NCBI RefSeq assembly: GCF_900103805.1
Contig: NZ_FNIB01000005.1
Coordinates: forward strand, 186,001-250,000
Origin: Cryobacterium flavum
Lineage (GTDB): Bacteria > Actinomycetota > Actinomycetes > Actinomycetales > Microbacteriaceae
Direction: 5' to 3'
Length of the DNA: 64,000 bases
The notes beneath the pieces were generated by a model, which did not search any database, was not told where the DNA came from, and was given only the letters and a program-made list of their open reading frames with translations. Positions 49,466 to 58,122 of this stretch are shown here, piece after piece (position 1 is the stretch's first letter; the number at the start of each line of letters is the position of its first letter). Position numbers and translations under genes: made by a program.

Positions 49466-49981
49466 CTAGTTCGCGGACTCCTGCTTCTCACGCAGCGCGT
49501 CGATGGTGCGAACAGCCTTCGACAGCGGTGCCTGGAAGAGATAAGCGGCTCCGAACAGCGATGCCTTGAAGGCGCCGGCCAGCTTGGCCAGCAGCACCTC
49601 GCGGGACTCGAGGTCGGCAAGCTTGCCAACCTCCGCTGCGGTGAGCGGGTTACCGTCAAAGTAACCGCCCTTTACCACCAGGAGAGGGTTTGCCTTGGTA
49701 AAGGCACGCAGGGTCTTCGCGACGGCGACGGGGTCTCCGTGCACGAAGGCGATAGCGGACGGACCGACAAGTTCCTCGTCGAACGAGGTGATGCCGGCCT
49801 TGTTGGCCGCAATCTTGGTGAGCGTGTTCTTTACCACGGCGTACGTGGCGTCCTCACTGATGGACTTACGCAGGCTCTTGAGCTGCGCAACAGTGAGACC
49901 GCGGTACTCGGTGAGCAGAACGGCGGTCGAGCTTTCGAATTTCTCCGTAAGCTCGGCGACCGTTGCTTCCTTGTTCGCCAT
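49466..49981 (-). CDS. rplJ: 50S ribosomal protein L10
   Basis: A 171-residue protein ([15 protein letters not shown] start; [23 protein letters not shown] in outline; [13 protein letters not shown]). ATG 49981 follows GAGGAG. L10 binds 23S rRNA and L12 dimers and, with L12, regulates its own operon via the leader annotated upstream. Confidence 0.97.
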   Translation of the reverse strand: MANKEATVAELTEKFESSTAVLLTEYRGLTVAQLKSLRKSISEDATYAVVKNTLTKIAANKAGITSFDEELVGPSAIAFVHGDPVAVAKTLRAFTKANPLLVVKGGYFDGNPLTAAEVGKLADLESREVLLAKLAGAFKASLFGAAYLFQAPLSKAVRTIDALREKQESAN

Positions 49982-50031
49982 GGTGCTCCTCATTAATAAT
50001 CATGTGCCGGGTAGCCCGGGGCGCAGACATG

Positions 50032-50061
50032 AAAAAAGCTCCAGCGCAGGGCGCCGGAGCT
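50032..50061 (-). terminator. Attenuator in the L10 leader
   Basis: On the minus strand AGCTCCgGCGC-cct-GCGCtGGAGCT is followed by six T (50032-50037), a textbook intrinsic terminator about 50 nt before rplJ and 130 nt after the promoter. It is expected to be modulated by L10/L12 binding to the leader RNA. Confidence 0.8.
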
Positions 50062-50189
50062 CGGGGAACAATCCAAAAGACTGTAACAAAACTACGAACA
50101 CCTGCGCGGGCCGTTCACGTGAATGAACCTTCGTCTGCACTTGTGTCTTTCGACATAGCGCAGCAACCGGCGGTCTGTGGCTGAAATGT

Positions 50190-50218
50190 ACTGTACGGCA
50201 CGATTCGGGCGCGTGCAA
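50190..50218 (-). promoter_or_regulatory. Promoter of rplJ-rplL
   Basis: Minus-strand TTGCAC (50213-50218), a 17-bp spacer and TACAGT (50190-50195) lie about 210 nt upstream of rplJ, giving a long leader that holds the attenuator. Confidence 0.65.
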
Positions 50219-50252
50219 ATCGACGGCGGAGCGACATCCGCTGATCGAGATG

Positions 50253-50295
50253 GTTGACATCCGTCAACTACCCACCTATCGTTGATAGCTGTCAA
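50253..50295 (+). promoter_or_regulatory. Promoter and MarR operators of the MFS exporter
   Basis: -35 TTGACA (50254-50259), a 17-bp spacer and -10 TATCGT (50277-50282). Two TTGA-N6-TCAA sites, GTTGACATCCGTCAAC (50253-50268) and TTGATAGCTGTCAA (50282-50295), overlap the -35 and the end of the -10, about 28 bp apart. They are likely targets of the MarR protein encoded at 52041. Confidence 0.7.
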
Positions 50296-50311
50296 TCACT
50301 TAGGGAGTCGC

Positions 50312-52048
50312 ATGGGCCGCGCCAGCCGCACCGTTTCCGAACCGGTCACCGAGGGTTCAATGAGCCACCGCCAGGTACTCGAAGCGCTGTCGGGACTACT
50401 GCTGGGCATGTTCGTGTCGATCCTGGCCAACACCGTGGTGAGCACGTCGCTGCCACTCATTCTCAGCGACCTCAAGGGCTCGCAATCGGCCTACACCTGG
50501 GTGGTCACGGCCACACTGCTGGCGACCACGGTGAGTACGCCGATCTGGGGCAAATTCGCCGACCTGTTCAATCGCAAACTGCTCATTCAGCTCGCCCTGG
50601 CCGTGTTCGTGATCGGCAGCGCGCTCGCCGGGTTCTCGCAGGACGCGGGAACGCTCATCGCCTTCCGGGTGCTGCAGGGCCTCGGCGCCGGCGGCCTGGT
50701 CGCCCTCAGCCAGATCATCATGGCCGACATCATCAGCCCGCGTGAGCGCGGCCGCTACGCCGGCCTGTTCGGCGCGGTCATGGCCCTCGGCACGATCGGC
50801 GGCCCGCTGCTCGGCGGTGTCGTGACGGATGCCTTCGGCTGGCGCTGGAATTTCTTCATCGCGCTTCCGGTGGCAATCGTGGCCATCGTGCTGCTGCAGC
50901 GCACCCTGCACCTGCCGGCACGGGTGAAGCGGGTCGTGCGCATCGACTACCTCGGGGCCGCGCTGATCACGTGCGGCGTCTCGCTGCTGCTGATCTGGGT
51001 AACCCTGGCCGGCACCCAGTTCGAGTGGCTGTCACTGACCTCGTGGGCCATGGTGATAGGTGCCGTCGTTTTGCTGGCTCTGGCGATCATCGTGGAATTT
51101 CGCGCCGCCGAACCGATAATTCCGCTCAGCCTGTTTCGCAACCGCACCTTCGGCCTCGGGGCGATTGCGAGCCTCGCGGTGGGTGTCTCCCTGTTTGGCA
51201 CCTCGGTCTTTCTCAGCCAGTACATGCAGCTCGCCCGCGGCGCCACGCCCACCCAGTCGGGCCTGCTGACCATCCCGATGATGGGCGGCCTGCTCATCTC
51301 GTCGACCCTGTTCGGAACAGTAATCAGCCGGCGCGGCACGTGGAAGTCCATCATGGTCTCCGGCTCCGTGCTCATGCTCGTCGGCACCACACTGCTCGGT
51401 ACCCTCGATGTGCACACGAGCCTCGTCTTCGTCGGCGTCTACATGTTCATCCTCGGCGCCGGCGTGGGCATGGTCATGCAGAACCTCGTTCTGGTCGTGC
51501 AGAACACCGTTGAGGTGCGGCACCTCGGCGTCGCCACGAGCTCGGTGACCTTCTTCCGCAGCCTCGGCGGCGCGGTCGGGGTCTCGGTGATGGGGTCCAT
51601 CCTGGGCAGTGTTGTCGCGGCCCAAATCACCACCGGCGTGGGCAGGCTCAGCCCGACCAATCAAGCGGATGCCGGCCGCCTGCTCGGTGACGGCGTCATT
51701 CCGCAGGTCAACCAACTGCCCGACGTGCTGCGCATCATCGTCGAAGCCGCCTACGGTTCCGGTGTCGGCACGATCTTTCTGATCAGCGCGCCGCTGGCCC
51801 TTGTGACCCTGCTCACGGTGTCGCTGCTGCCGAATTATCCGCTCGGCACGGAGACCGGAATCGACCGGGCCCGCGATACGGCCCTGGTGCCGGCAGCTGT
51901 GCCGGCTATCGTTGCGGCAGACTTGGCCTTTCACCGGGAGGGGGACGACGTGCAGGAGATTCTCGTGGAGGTGAGTGCGGCATCCGCTGGCCTGCCGCCG
52001 GCCGGGCTGGCCCAAACACCCGCAACCCGCGGACCTCGTGATGAATGA
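50312..52048 (+). CDS. MFS multidrug exporter, DHA2 (14-helix) family
   Basis: A 578-residue membrane protein with about 14 hydrophobic segments. Motif A-like GKFADLFNRKLLI follows helix 2 and motif C-like MALGTIGGPLLGG marks an antiporter of the EmrB/QacA type. LQGLGAGGLVALSQIIMADI is also typical (in outline). A long hydrophilic C-terminal tail (about 80 residues) is unusual and its end overlaps the MarR gene by 8 nt. ATG 50312 follows AGGGAG. It probably exports a toxic compound using proton force. Confidence 0.92.
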   Translation: MGRASRTVSEPVTEGSMSHRQVLEALSGLLLGMFVSILANTVVSTSLPLILSDLKGSQSAYTWVVTATLLATTVSTPIWGKFADLFNRKLLIQLALAVFVIGSALAGFSQDAGTLIAFRVLQGLGAGGLVALSQIIMADIISPRERGRYAGLFGAVMALGTIGGPLLGGVVTDAFGWRWNFFIALPVAIVAIVLLQRTLHLPARVKRVVRIDYLGAALITCGVSLLLIWVTLAGTQFEWLSLTSWAMVIGAVVLLALAIIVEFRAAEPIIPLSLFRNRTFGLGAIASLAVGVSLFGTSVFLSQYMQLARGATPTQSGLLTIPMMGGLLISSTLFGTVISRRGTWKSIMVSGSVLMLVGTTLLGTLDVHTSLVFVGVYMFILGAGVGMVMQNLVLVVQNTVEVRHLGVATSSVTFFRSLGGAVGVSVMGSILGSVVAAQITTGVGRLSPTNQADAGRLLGDGVIPQVNQLPDVLRIIVEAAYGSGVGTIFLISAPLALVTLLTVSLLPNYPLGTETGIDRARDTALVPAAVPAIVAADLAFHREGDDVQEILVEVSAASAGLPPAGLAQTPATRGPRDE

Positions 52049-52502
52049 GCTGGTCGAACGACCCAGCGTGGATGGCGACACCCTCGAGCTCGCCCGCGTC
52101 GAGGCGCAGATGGCCATGCTGGCCGCCAATATTCGAGCCAGCACACGGTCGACCGCGGCCGTGATCGATCCGACCCTCGAACCGTTCGGACTCGCGCTCT
52201 TGCGCGTACTCGCGCGGCGGGGCGAATCCCATGCCAGCGTTGTCGCGGATGTGCTCGCGGTGGACCGCAGCATGATCAGCCGCCAGGCCAAGCTGCTCTG
52301 CTCGCTTGGGCTCGTGGAGACCCGGGTTGACCCGCTCGATGGGAGGGCACGATTTCTGGCCCTGACGCCTCTCGCCACGGAGAAACTGGCCGAGGTGCGC
52401 CGCAACCGCACGGCCCTGGTGCATCGGCGACTCAGCCGGTGGACTCCCGCCGAACTCGACCAGTTCGCCACCCTGCTGGAACGGCTGAACGAGCCCGAAT
52501 AG
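52041..52502 (+). CDS. MarR-family regulator of the MFS exporter
   Basis: A 153-residue regulator with a winged helix: PFGLALLRVLARRGESHASVVADVLAVDRSMISRQAKLL holds the recognition helix (SMISRQAKLL), then the wing GLVETRVDPLDGRARFLALT. ATG 52041 lies within the end of the exporter gene, so the two are coupled. It likely represses the shared promoter at 50253 until a ligand binds. The gap 52503-52683 has no gene. Confidence 0.9.
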   Translation: MNELVERPSVDGDTLELARVEAQMAMLAANIRASTRSTAAVIDPTLEPFGLALLRVLARRGESHASVVADVLAVDRSMISRQAKLLCSLGLVETRVDPLDGRARFLALTPLATEKLAEVRRNRTALVHRRLSRWTPAELDQFATLLERLNEPE

Positions 52503-52683
52503 GTCTACCGCTTCTGACCCCGCGCCGAGCCGCGAGTTTCGTCCCCGGCTCATCGTCGTGCCGTGAGTTTCACCCCCATTTTCACCCTGGAACGAGTCGA
52601 TACTCACAGCTCGGCGAACAGAAATCACGGCTCGATGGATGAGGGGGCGCGAGGTCGATCCGGCGCCGCCCTGGCCGATACTC

Positions 52684-54216
52684 CTAGCCCGTGGCGAGGG
52701 GCAGTTCGACCCGAAACTGGGTGCGGCCGGGGACGCTCTCGACCGACACAGCGCCGTGGTGCGCGGCGACGACCGCGGCCACGATCGCCAGCCCCAGGCC
52801 GGTGCTGCCGGTTCCGCGAAAGCGTGAGCTGTCGCCGCGGGCGAACCGTTCGAACAGGGTGCTGGTGAGGTCTTCCGGGACGCCCGGACCGTTGTCGGTG
52901 ACGGTGATGACGGCCCGGTCGCCGACGGCGGCGAGGGCGACGACCACCGTGGTGCCGGCATCCGTGTGCAGTCGCGCGTTGGCGAGCAGGTTGGTGATGA
53001 CCTGGCGCAGACGCGGTTCGTCGCCGATCGCCTCGATCGGTACCTCGGGCAGGTCGAGGTCCCAAATATGATCACGGCCGGCCGCGTGGGCATCACTCAC
53101 GGCGTCGACGAGCAGCATGGTGAGGTCGACCGGTTCCATTTCGAGTTCGCGGCCCTCGTCGAGACGGGCGAGCAGCAGCAGGTCTTCCACCAGCCCGGTC
53201 ATGCGCACGGACTCGCTTTCAATGCGGCCAAGCGCGTGGATGGCGTCGGGCGGCAGCTGCTGGCCGCTGCGCCGGGTGAGTTCGGAGTAGCCCCGGATGG
53301 ACGCGAGCGGCGTGCGCAGCTCGTGGCTCGCGTCGGCGACGAACTGGCGCACCTTGCGTTCGCTTTGCTGTCGCGCTTCGAGGGCGAGGTCGACGTGGTC
53401 GAGCATGCGGTTAAGCGCCGCACCGACCCGGCCTACCTCGGTGCGCGGGTCGGCATCCCCGGTCGGAACCCGATCGTCGAGGGAGACTTCGCCCTGGTCG
53501 AGGGGAAGTTGCGCAACCCGGGTGGCGGTCGCGGTCACGCGTTGCAGCGGGCGTAGGGCGAGGCGAACTACCCAGGCCGCGATAATGGCCACCACAATGA
53601 GCCCGGCGAGTGAGACGAACGTGATGATCAGGGCCAGCTGAGCCGCCGTGGCCTCGACGCCCGACAGCGGCAATCCGACCAGATACAGGGTGCCGCTGCC
53701 AGACGTTTCGGCTTGCACTCGGTATTCGCCGAGTTCGCCACCGAGGTTTACCGTGACGGCGGCCGACTGGTTGACGTGGTCGGCGAGCTGCTGCACCTGC
53801 TGCGCGGAGAGTTCTTCGATGGCGCCGCTCTGGTCGTCGGTGTAGCCGGTGGTGATGCTCGATCCGTCATAGACCAGGGCGAGCAGCCCGGGTGGTTGGG
53901 CAGGGCCGCTGAGAATGCTGTTGGCGGTGGGGGTGCCGAAATAGGTGCTGCCGGGGGTATCGCCGAGGCGGTCCCCGTCGTTGTCTCCGCCGCCGCCGAG
54001 CACGGCGCCGGAGCGGTCGGCGGCGGATGCGAGTTGCACGTCCAGGCGATCGAGCAGCGAGGCGCGTAGGATGACCACGCTCACCACGCCGATCGTGATG
54101 CTGACGAGGGCGAGAAGCCCGACCACGGTGAGCACGAGGCGCCGCTGCAGGGTCCAGGGCGAGCGGGGTCGGCCGCGGCGGCGCGGCATCCGTTCGCGCT
54201 TCTTGAGATGCGCCAT
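52684..54216 (-). CDS. Sensor histidine kinase of a two-component system
   Basis: A 510-residue kinase. The first helix (LVLTVVGLLALVSITIGVV) and a second near residue 200 frame an external sensor region of about 145 residues. HAMP follows, then HisKA with FVADASHELRTPLASIRGY carrying the phospho-His, and HATPase with NLLANARLHT, DNGPGVP and GTGSTGLGLAIV. The layout resembles actinobacterial TcrY/TrcS-type kinases. It overlaps the regulator gene stop by one base. The signal is unknown. Confidence 0.93.
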   Translation of the reverse strand: MAHLKKRERMPRRRGRPRSPWTLQRRLVLTVVGLLALVSITIGVVSVVILRASLLDRLDVQLASAADRSGAVLGGGGDNDGDRLGDTPGSTYFGTPTANSILSGPAQPPGLLALVYDGSSITTGYTDDQSGAIEELSAQQVQQLADHVNQSAAVTVNLGGELGEYRVQAETSGSGTLYLVGLPLSGVEATAAQLALIITFVSLAGLIVVAIIAAWVVRLALRPLQRVTATATRVAQLPLDQGEVSLDDRVPTGDADPRTEVGRVGAALNRMLDHVDLALEARQQSERKVRQFVADASHELRTPLASIRGYSELTRRSGQQLPPDAIHALGRIESESVRMTGLVEDLLLLARLDEGRELEMEPVDLTMLLVDAVSDAHAAGRDHIWDLDLPEVPIEAIGDEPRLRQVITNLLANARLHTDAGTTVVVALAAVGDRAVITVTDNGPGVPEDLTSTLFERFARGDSSRFRGTGSTGLGLAIVAAVVAAHHGAVSVESVPGRTQFRVELPLATG

Positions 54217-54962
54217 CAGGCAGTTTTCAGCATGTAGCCGGCGCCGCGCACCGTGTGAATCATAGGCTCCCGGCCAGCGTCGATCTTCTTGCGCAGGTAG
54301 GAGATGTAGATCTCGACAACGCTCGACTTGCCGCCGAAGTCGTAGCTCCAGACCCGGTCGAGGATCTGCGCTTTGCTGAGCACGCGGCGCGGGTTGCGCA
54401 TGAGAAAGCGCAGCAGCTCGAACTCGGTGGCGGTCAGTTCGATGGCCGTTCCGTCGCGGAAGACCTCGTAGCTGTCTTCGTCGAGGGTAAGGTCTCCCAC
54501 TGTGATGCGCGGGTCGATCGAGTCGGCCACGGCGAGGGTGGAGCGGCGGATAAGGCCGCGGAGGCGCGCGACGACCTCCTCGAGGCTGAACGGCTTGGTG
54601 ACGTAGTCGTCGCCGCCCGCGGTGAGCCCGGCGATGCGGTCGTCCAGCGAGTCCTTGGCGGTGAGAAAGAGCACGGGTGTCTCGTAGCCGTCGGCGCGCA
54701 CCCGCTGCAACACCTGCAGGCCGTCGATGTCGGGCAGCATGATGTCGAGCACGATGGCGTCCGGCCGAAATTCGCGGGCGATGGTGAGCGCCTGGCGGCC
54801 TTCACCGGCGGTGCGCACCTCCCAGCCCTCGTAGCGCAGGGCCATGGAGAGCAGATCGGTGAGGGTGGGTTCGTCGTCGACGACCAGAACCCTAATGGCG
54901 CTGCCGTCGGCCTTGGTCAGGCGCGGGCCATGGCCGGTGCGGGTGCTCTCACGTGTGCTCAT
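54216..54962 (-). CDS. OmpR-family response regulator
   Basis: A 248-residue regulator. The receiver domain shows VLVVDDEPTLTDLL and the phospho-acceptor in IVLDIMLPDIDGL, with FLTAKDS and the lysine in YVTKPFSLEEVV. The winged-helix output domain has LTATEFELLRFLMRNPRRVL and VWSYDFGGKSSVVEIYISYLRKK in outline. Cotranscribed with the kinase downstream. Confidence 0.95.
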   Translation of the reverse strand: MSTRESTRTGHGPRLTKADGSAIRVLVVDDEPTLTDLLSMALRYEGWEVRTAGEGRQALTIAREFRPDAIVLDIMLPDIDGLQVLQRVRADGYETPVLFLTAKDSLDDRIAGLTAGGDDYVTKPFSLEEVVARLRGLIRRSTLAVADSIDPRITVGDLTLDEDSYEVFRDGTAIELTATEFELLRFLMRNPRRVLSKAQILDRVWSYDFGGKSSVVEIYISYLRKKIDAGREPMIHTVRGAGYMLKTA

Positions 54963-55030
54963 TCTGATGAGTATCCGGCAGTTGTCTATGAACGCCCTAT
55001 GAGTGCGCCCTCGAATGCCTGTGGCCGGCC

Positions 55031-56143
55031 TTAGCCGATCAGGGCAGCCAGTAGGGCCGGCGCGGGCACGAGCGGGTTGCTGGCCGGAACGAAGAGTCGC
55101 TGGCAGCCGTTCAGTTCGACCTGGATCGGGGTGTCGAGCCCGGTGCCAGCCCGCTCGGGCCAGAGCACCGCGAACCGGGTGGGCTCAATCGCGCACGCGG
55201 GCGCTTGCAGAGCGGATGCTGCGGAGGGCAGCAGCGCTGCGGCATCCGCTTCAAGGGTGGTCGCGCTGGTGAAGGTGCCCGACCTGAGGGTCAGCATCGA
55301 GCCGAGCATGTCGTCGTCGAAACCCTCGATGGCTTCGAGTTCGCTGAGGTCGGGTTCGGTGACCGGGTCAACCGTGTAGATACAGACGCTCGCGCCATCG
55401 ACGCCGGCGTAGGAGGGGATTTCGGCGGGCGGCACCGGAATCGGTTCAGGGTCCTGCCCGATCTGGGTGGTGTAGGTCTGCAGGCCGGTCGTGCCGAACA
55501 GCAGCGACTGTTCGGGGGTTCCGGTGCTCATGGCGCAGCCGGCGTCGAGAGCGGGTCGGGCGATCTGCAGCACGAGCGGCAGTTTCACCGTGTCGGTCAG
55601 CTCGAGTTTCTCGAGCGCTTTGCTCGTGGCCGGCTTAGTTTTGCCGCAGGAGGTGCGCGGCCAGGCTGCCCGCATGGCTTCGCCTGCGGCGTTTTCGAGC
55701 CAGAGTTCGGGCACGATCTCCATGTCGGCGGTGCAGGCCTGGTTGAGCCCGGGTTGGTCGTTGGGTTGGGCGAGCGCAGCGAGCAGGGCGCTGAAGTCGC
55801 CCTCGCGGGTCTCGATCGTCACGGCCGACCAACGGCCCTCGTCGTCGTCGATGCTGCCGGAGAAGGTACAGAGGGAGGCGACGACGGGTTCGAAGCCGTC
55901 GGGGACCATGCCAGGCGCCGGGGCGTCCGGGTGGGTTGCAGTCAGATCCGTTTGGGCTGGGACGCCGTCCTGAACGGGGATCCAGTTGTTGAGTTTGGGC
56001 GCCTGGCAGTCGACACCGGCGACAAACTGTGCCATCGGCGTGTCGGTGGCGGCCGGGTAGCCGGGTAAGCCGGCGCATCCGCTGAGCAGCAGGGCCAGCG
56101 TGGCGGCCCCGGCGAGCGCGAATCGAGCTGGGTACTGCTTCAT
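55031..56143 (-). CDS. Lipoprotein of unknown family
   Basis: A 370-residue protein with a lipoprotein signal: LALLLSGCAG (lipid Cys about residue 23). The mature part has many Ala/Leu/Glu residues and seven or more cysteines, some in pairs (VDCQAP, SLCTFSG, QACTADME, RTSCGKT, AGCAMSTG, SVCIYTVD, APACAIEP, NGCQRLF), likely disulphides outside the cell. No family was recognised. It is encoded after the two-component system on the same strand but 68 nt upstream of it, so cotranscription is unclear. Confidence 0.75.
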   Translation of the reverse strand: MKQYPARFALAGAATLALLLSGCAGLPGYPAATDTPMAQFVAGVDCQAPKLNNWIPVQDGVPAQTDLTATHPDAPAPGMVPDGFEPVVASLCTFSGSIDDDEGRWSAVTIETREGDFSALLAALAQPNDQPGLNQACTADMEIVPELWLENAAGEAMRAAWPRTSCGKTKPATSKALEKLELTDTVKLPLVLQIARPALDAGCAMSTGTPEQSLLFGTTGLQTYTTQIGQDPEPIPVPPAEIPSYAGVDGASVCIYTVDPVTEPDLSELEAIEGFDDDMLGSMLTLRSGTFTSATTLEADAAALLPSAASALQAPACAIEPTRFAVLWPERAGTGLDTPIQVELNGCQRLFVPASNPLVPAPALLAALIG

Positions 56144-56321
56144 GCGTTCCCCCGATTGGTTGACGTTCCTTCAGGCTAGCGAAGCCAGGTCTCTTCGCGA
56201 TAACGATTCTCACAGCGAGCGGATGCGCGACCTCGGCCCGGCAGGCGAGTGGCGGCCTCCAATCCCGCGGCTCCCCGTGGCGGTGGCGCGCCGACCGGGC
56301 GCGCGGGCACACAATAGAGGA

Positions 56322-56978
56322 GTGCCGAATTCCACGCTGTCCCTCTTCGATCTGGACCAGCCTTCGGCGCACCCCGCGGCATCCGCTCTGGTACCGCCTC
56401 CCGCACCGCACACGCTGCGCATCGTCGCCGACTCGAACGACCGCGTCGCGTGGCTGCGGGCCCGCAACCAGGGCATCACCGCAACGGATGTCGCCAAACT
56501 GTCGACCCCCAAGTCGATCCTGAACGCGGCGCACGACAAAATGCACGGCACGAGCTTCTCCGGCAACAGCTACACCGACCATGGACGGGCCCGGGAACCG
56601 GTCATTGCCGCGTGGGTGCTGGAGAACTACGGCATCGAACCGAGTACGAACTTGTTTCGGTCGCTCGGGCATCCGCGGCATCTGGCCACGCCCGACGGGG
56701 TGGGCGTGATCGGTGCAGATTTGCACCTGGCCGAGATCAAGACCACGAGCAAGCCGTGGCGCAGCGTTCCGCGCAGCTACCTGCGGCAGGTGTGGTGGCA
56801 GCAGTACGTGCTCGGCGCCGATCGCACGCTGCTGGTCTGGGAAGAGCACCTCGATTTCGTGCCGGTCGCCGCGGTGCCCGAATGTCGCTGGATCGAACGT
56901 GACGAAGACCAGATCGCGATTCTGGTGGGCCTGGCCAATGCCCTGATCGACAATCTCGACCAGCAGGCCCGCCGCTAG
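56322..56978 (+). CDS. YqaJ-type PD-(D/E)XK nuclease domain protein, not in a prophage
   Basis: A 218-residue protein from GTG 56322. Core signatures: TATDVAKL near residue 50, HGRAREPVIAAW (catalytic Glu), ATPDGVG (Asp), LAEIKTT (E-x-K) and QVWWQQYVLGAD. These are the active-site series of the YqaJ/lambda-exonuclease fold. Such proteins usually serve phage recombination; here no phage genes lie nearby. A TATA-like CAATAG lies just upstream with no spaced SD, so the mRNA may be leaderless. Exact start uncertain. Confidence 0.75.
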   Translation: MPNSTLSLFDLDQPSAHPAASALVPPPAPHTLRIVADSNDRVAWLRARNQGITATDVAKLSTPKSILNAAHDKMHGTSFSGNSYTDHGRAREPVIAAWVLENYGIEPSTNLFRSLGHPRHLATPDGVGVIGADLHLAEIKTTSKPWRSVPRSYLRQVWWQQYVLGADRTLLVWEEHLDFVPVAAVPECRWIERDEDQIAILVGLANALIDNLDQQARR

Positions 56979-56992
56979 CCTGCTCTCGCTTC

Positions 56993-57067
56993 GTGGACGG
57001 GGCCCAGGCCCCGTCCACGCGCCCAGTTTATAAACTGGGCCCACGGCTCGGGCCCAGGCCCCGTCCG
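56993..57067. repeat. Second copy of the long composite palindrome
   Basis: 56993-57018 has 12-bp perfect arms GTGGACGGGGCC/GGCCCCGTCCAC around CA. 57021-57040 is a 20-bp perfect palindrome centred on TTTATAAA, with the same core as 38111-38140. A third partial unit (CGGGCCCAGGCCCCGTCC) ends at 57067. The order of units is reversed relative to the 38-kb copy. Confidence 0.8.
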
Positions 57068-57102
57068 CAATGCACCGAGGCGGGATGCATCAGAATGAGG
57101 AC

Positions 57103-58080
57103 ATGGCTCCTGACTTCGAACTTCCGCTGACCATGCGCGCCCTCGTCATCGACCAGACCGGCGACCCCGACGTCTTGCACCTGGCCGAGAGGCCACTACC
57201 ACGCCAGATTTCCGACGAGGTTCTCGTGAAGGTCGTCGCCGCCGGGCTGAACCCGATCGACGCCAAGACGCGCTCCGGCAAGGGCGTCGCCGCCGCGATC
57301 GAAAGCTACCCGGCCATCCTCGGCAACGATTTCAGCGGCATGGTTGTGCGCGCGGCGTTCGAGGCCTCTCCGCTGCAGCCCGGGGATGCTGTCTACGGCA
57401 TGGGCCGCGTGCCGCGCACCGGCGGCAGCTTCGCCGAGTACGTCTCGGTGTCGAGCATGAGCGTCGCGCACAAGCCGGCCAGGCTCAGCCATGCCGAGGC
57501 TGCCGCAGTGCCGGTCGCCGCCCTCACCGCGTGGGGAATGGTCAAGCTCGCCGGGGCGGCCCCCGGGCAGCGGATGCTCGTGCACGCCGCCAGCGGCGGC
57601 GTCGGTCACTTCGCGGTACAGTTCGCCCGCCTTCTGGGCGCCCACGTCATCGCCACCGGATCCACCCGCAACCTCGACTTTCTGCGCGAGCTTGGTGCCG
57701 ACGAGGTCATCGACTACACGACCACGCGCTTCGAAGACGAGGCCCACGACCTCGACTCGGTCATCGACCTCATCGGCAATGTGCACGATGACACCGGCAC
57801 CCGTTCCCTCGCCGCGCTGCGCCCAGGCGGCCTGCTCGTGAACGCGCCGACCGGCAGCTGGCCCTCCATGGCAGCGGATGCCGCTGCCGCCGGCCGCCGC
57901 GCGACCGGTTTCAAGGTGTCCCCCGACGCCCGAGCCCTCGACGAGATTTCGAAGCTCCTCGACGCGGGTACCGTGCGCGTGCACGTCGACGCCGTGTTCG
58001 AACTCGCCGACGGTGCTGCGGCACACCGAGCGATCGAAGAGGGTCACACTCGCGGCAAGATCGTGCTGCGCGTCTCGTAG
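57103..58080 (+). CDS. Quinone-oxidoreductase-like NADP-dependent enzyme (zinc-free MDR)
   Basis: A 325-residue medium-chain reductase without zinc ligands. Segments: MRALVIDQTGDPDVLHL, VAAGLNPIDAKTRSG, LGNDFSGMV, and the nucleotide loop VHAASGGVGHFAVQFARLLG (in outline). Matches the quinone oxidoreductase/crotonyl-type subgroup. It reduces a quinone or enone with NADPH; the substrate is unknown. ATG 57103 was chosen over an in-frame ATG at 57070, which lies beside the repeat. Confidence 0.88.
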   Translation: MAPDFELPLTMRALVIDQTGDPDVLHLAERPLPRQISDEVLVKVVAAGLNPIDAKTRSGKGVAAAIESYPAILGNDFSGMVVRAAFEASPLQPGDAVYGMGRVPRTGGSFAEYVSVSSMSVAHKPARLSHAEAAAVPVAALTAWGMVKLAGAAPGQRMLVHAASGGVGHFAVQFARLLGAHVIATGSTRNLDFLRELGADEVIDYTTTRFEDEAHDLDSVIDLIGNVHDDTGTRSLAALRPGGLLVNAPTGSWPSMAADAAAAGRRATGFKVSPDARALDEISKLLDAGTVRVHVDAVFELADGAAAHRAIEEGHTRGKIVLRVS

Positions 58081-58099
58081 CGGGCATCGGCATCCGCTG

Positions 58100-58120
58100 C
58101 CCGCCGGCAGTGCCGGTGGG
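58100..58120. terminator. Stem-loop between convergent genes
   Basis: CCCGCCGGCA pairs with TGCCGGTGGG (9 of 10 positions) across one base, between the oxidoreductase stop and the end of the anchored-protein gene. Confidence 0.5.
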
Positions 58121-58122
58121 TT

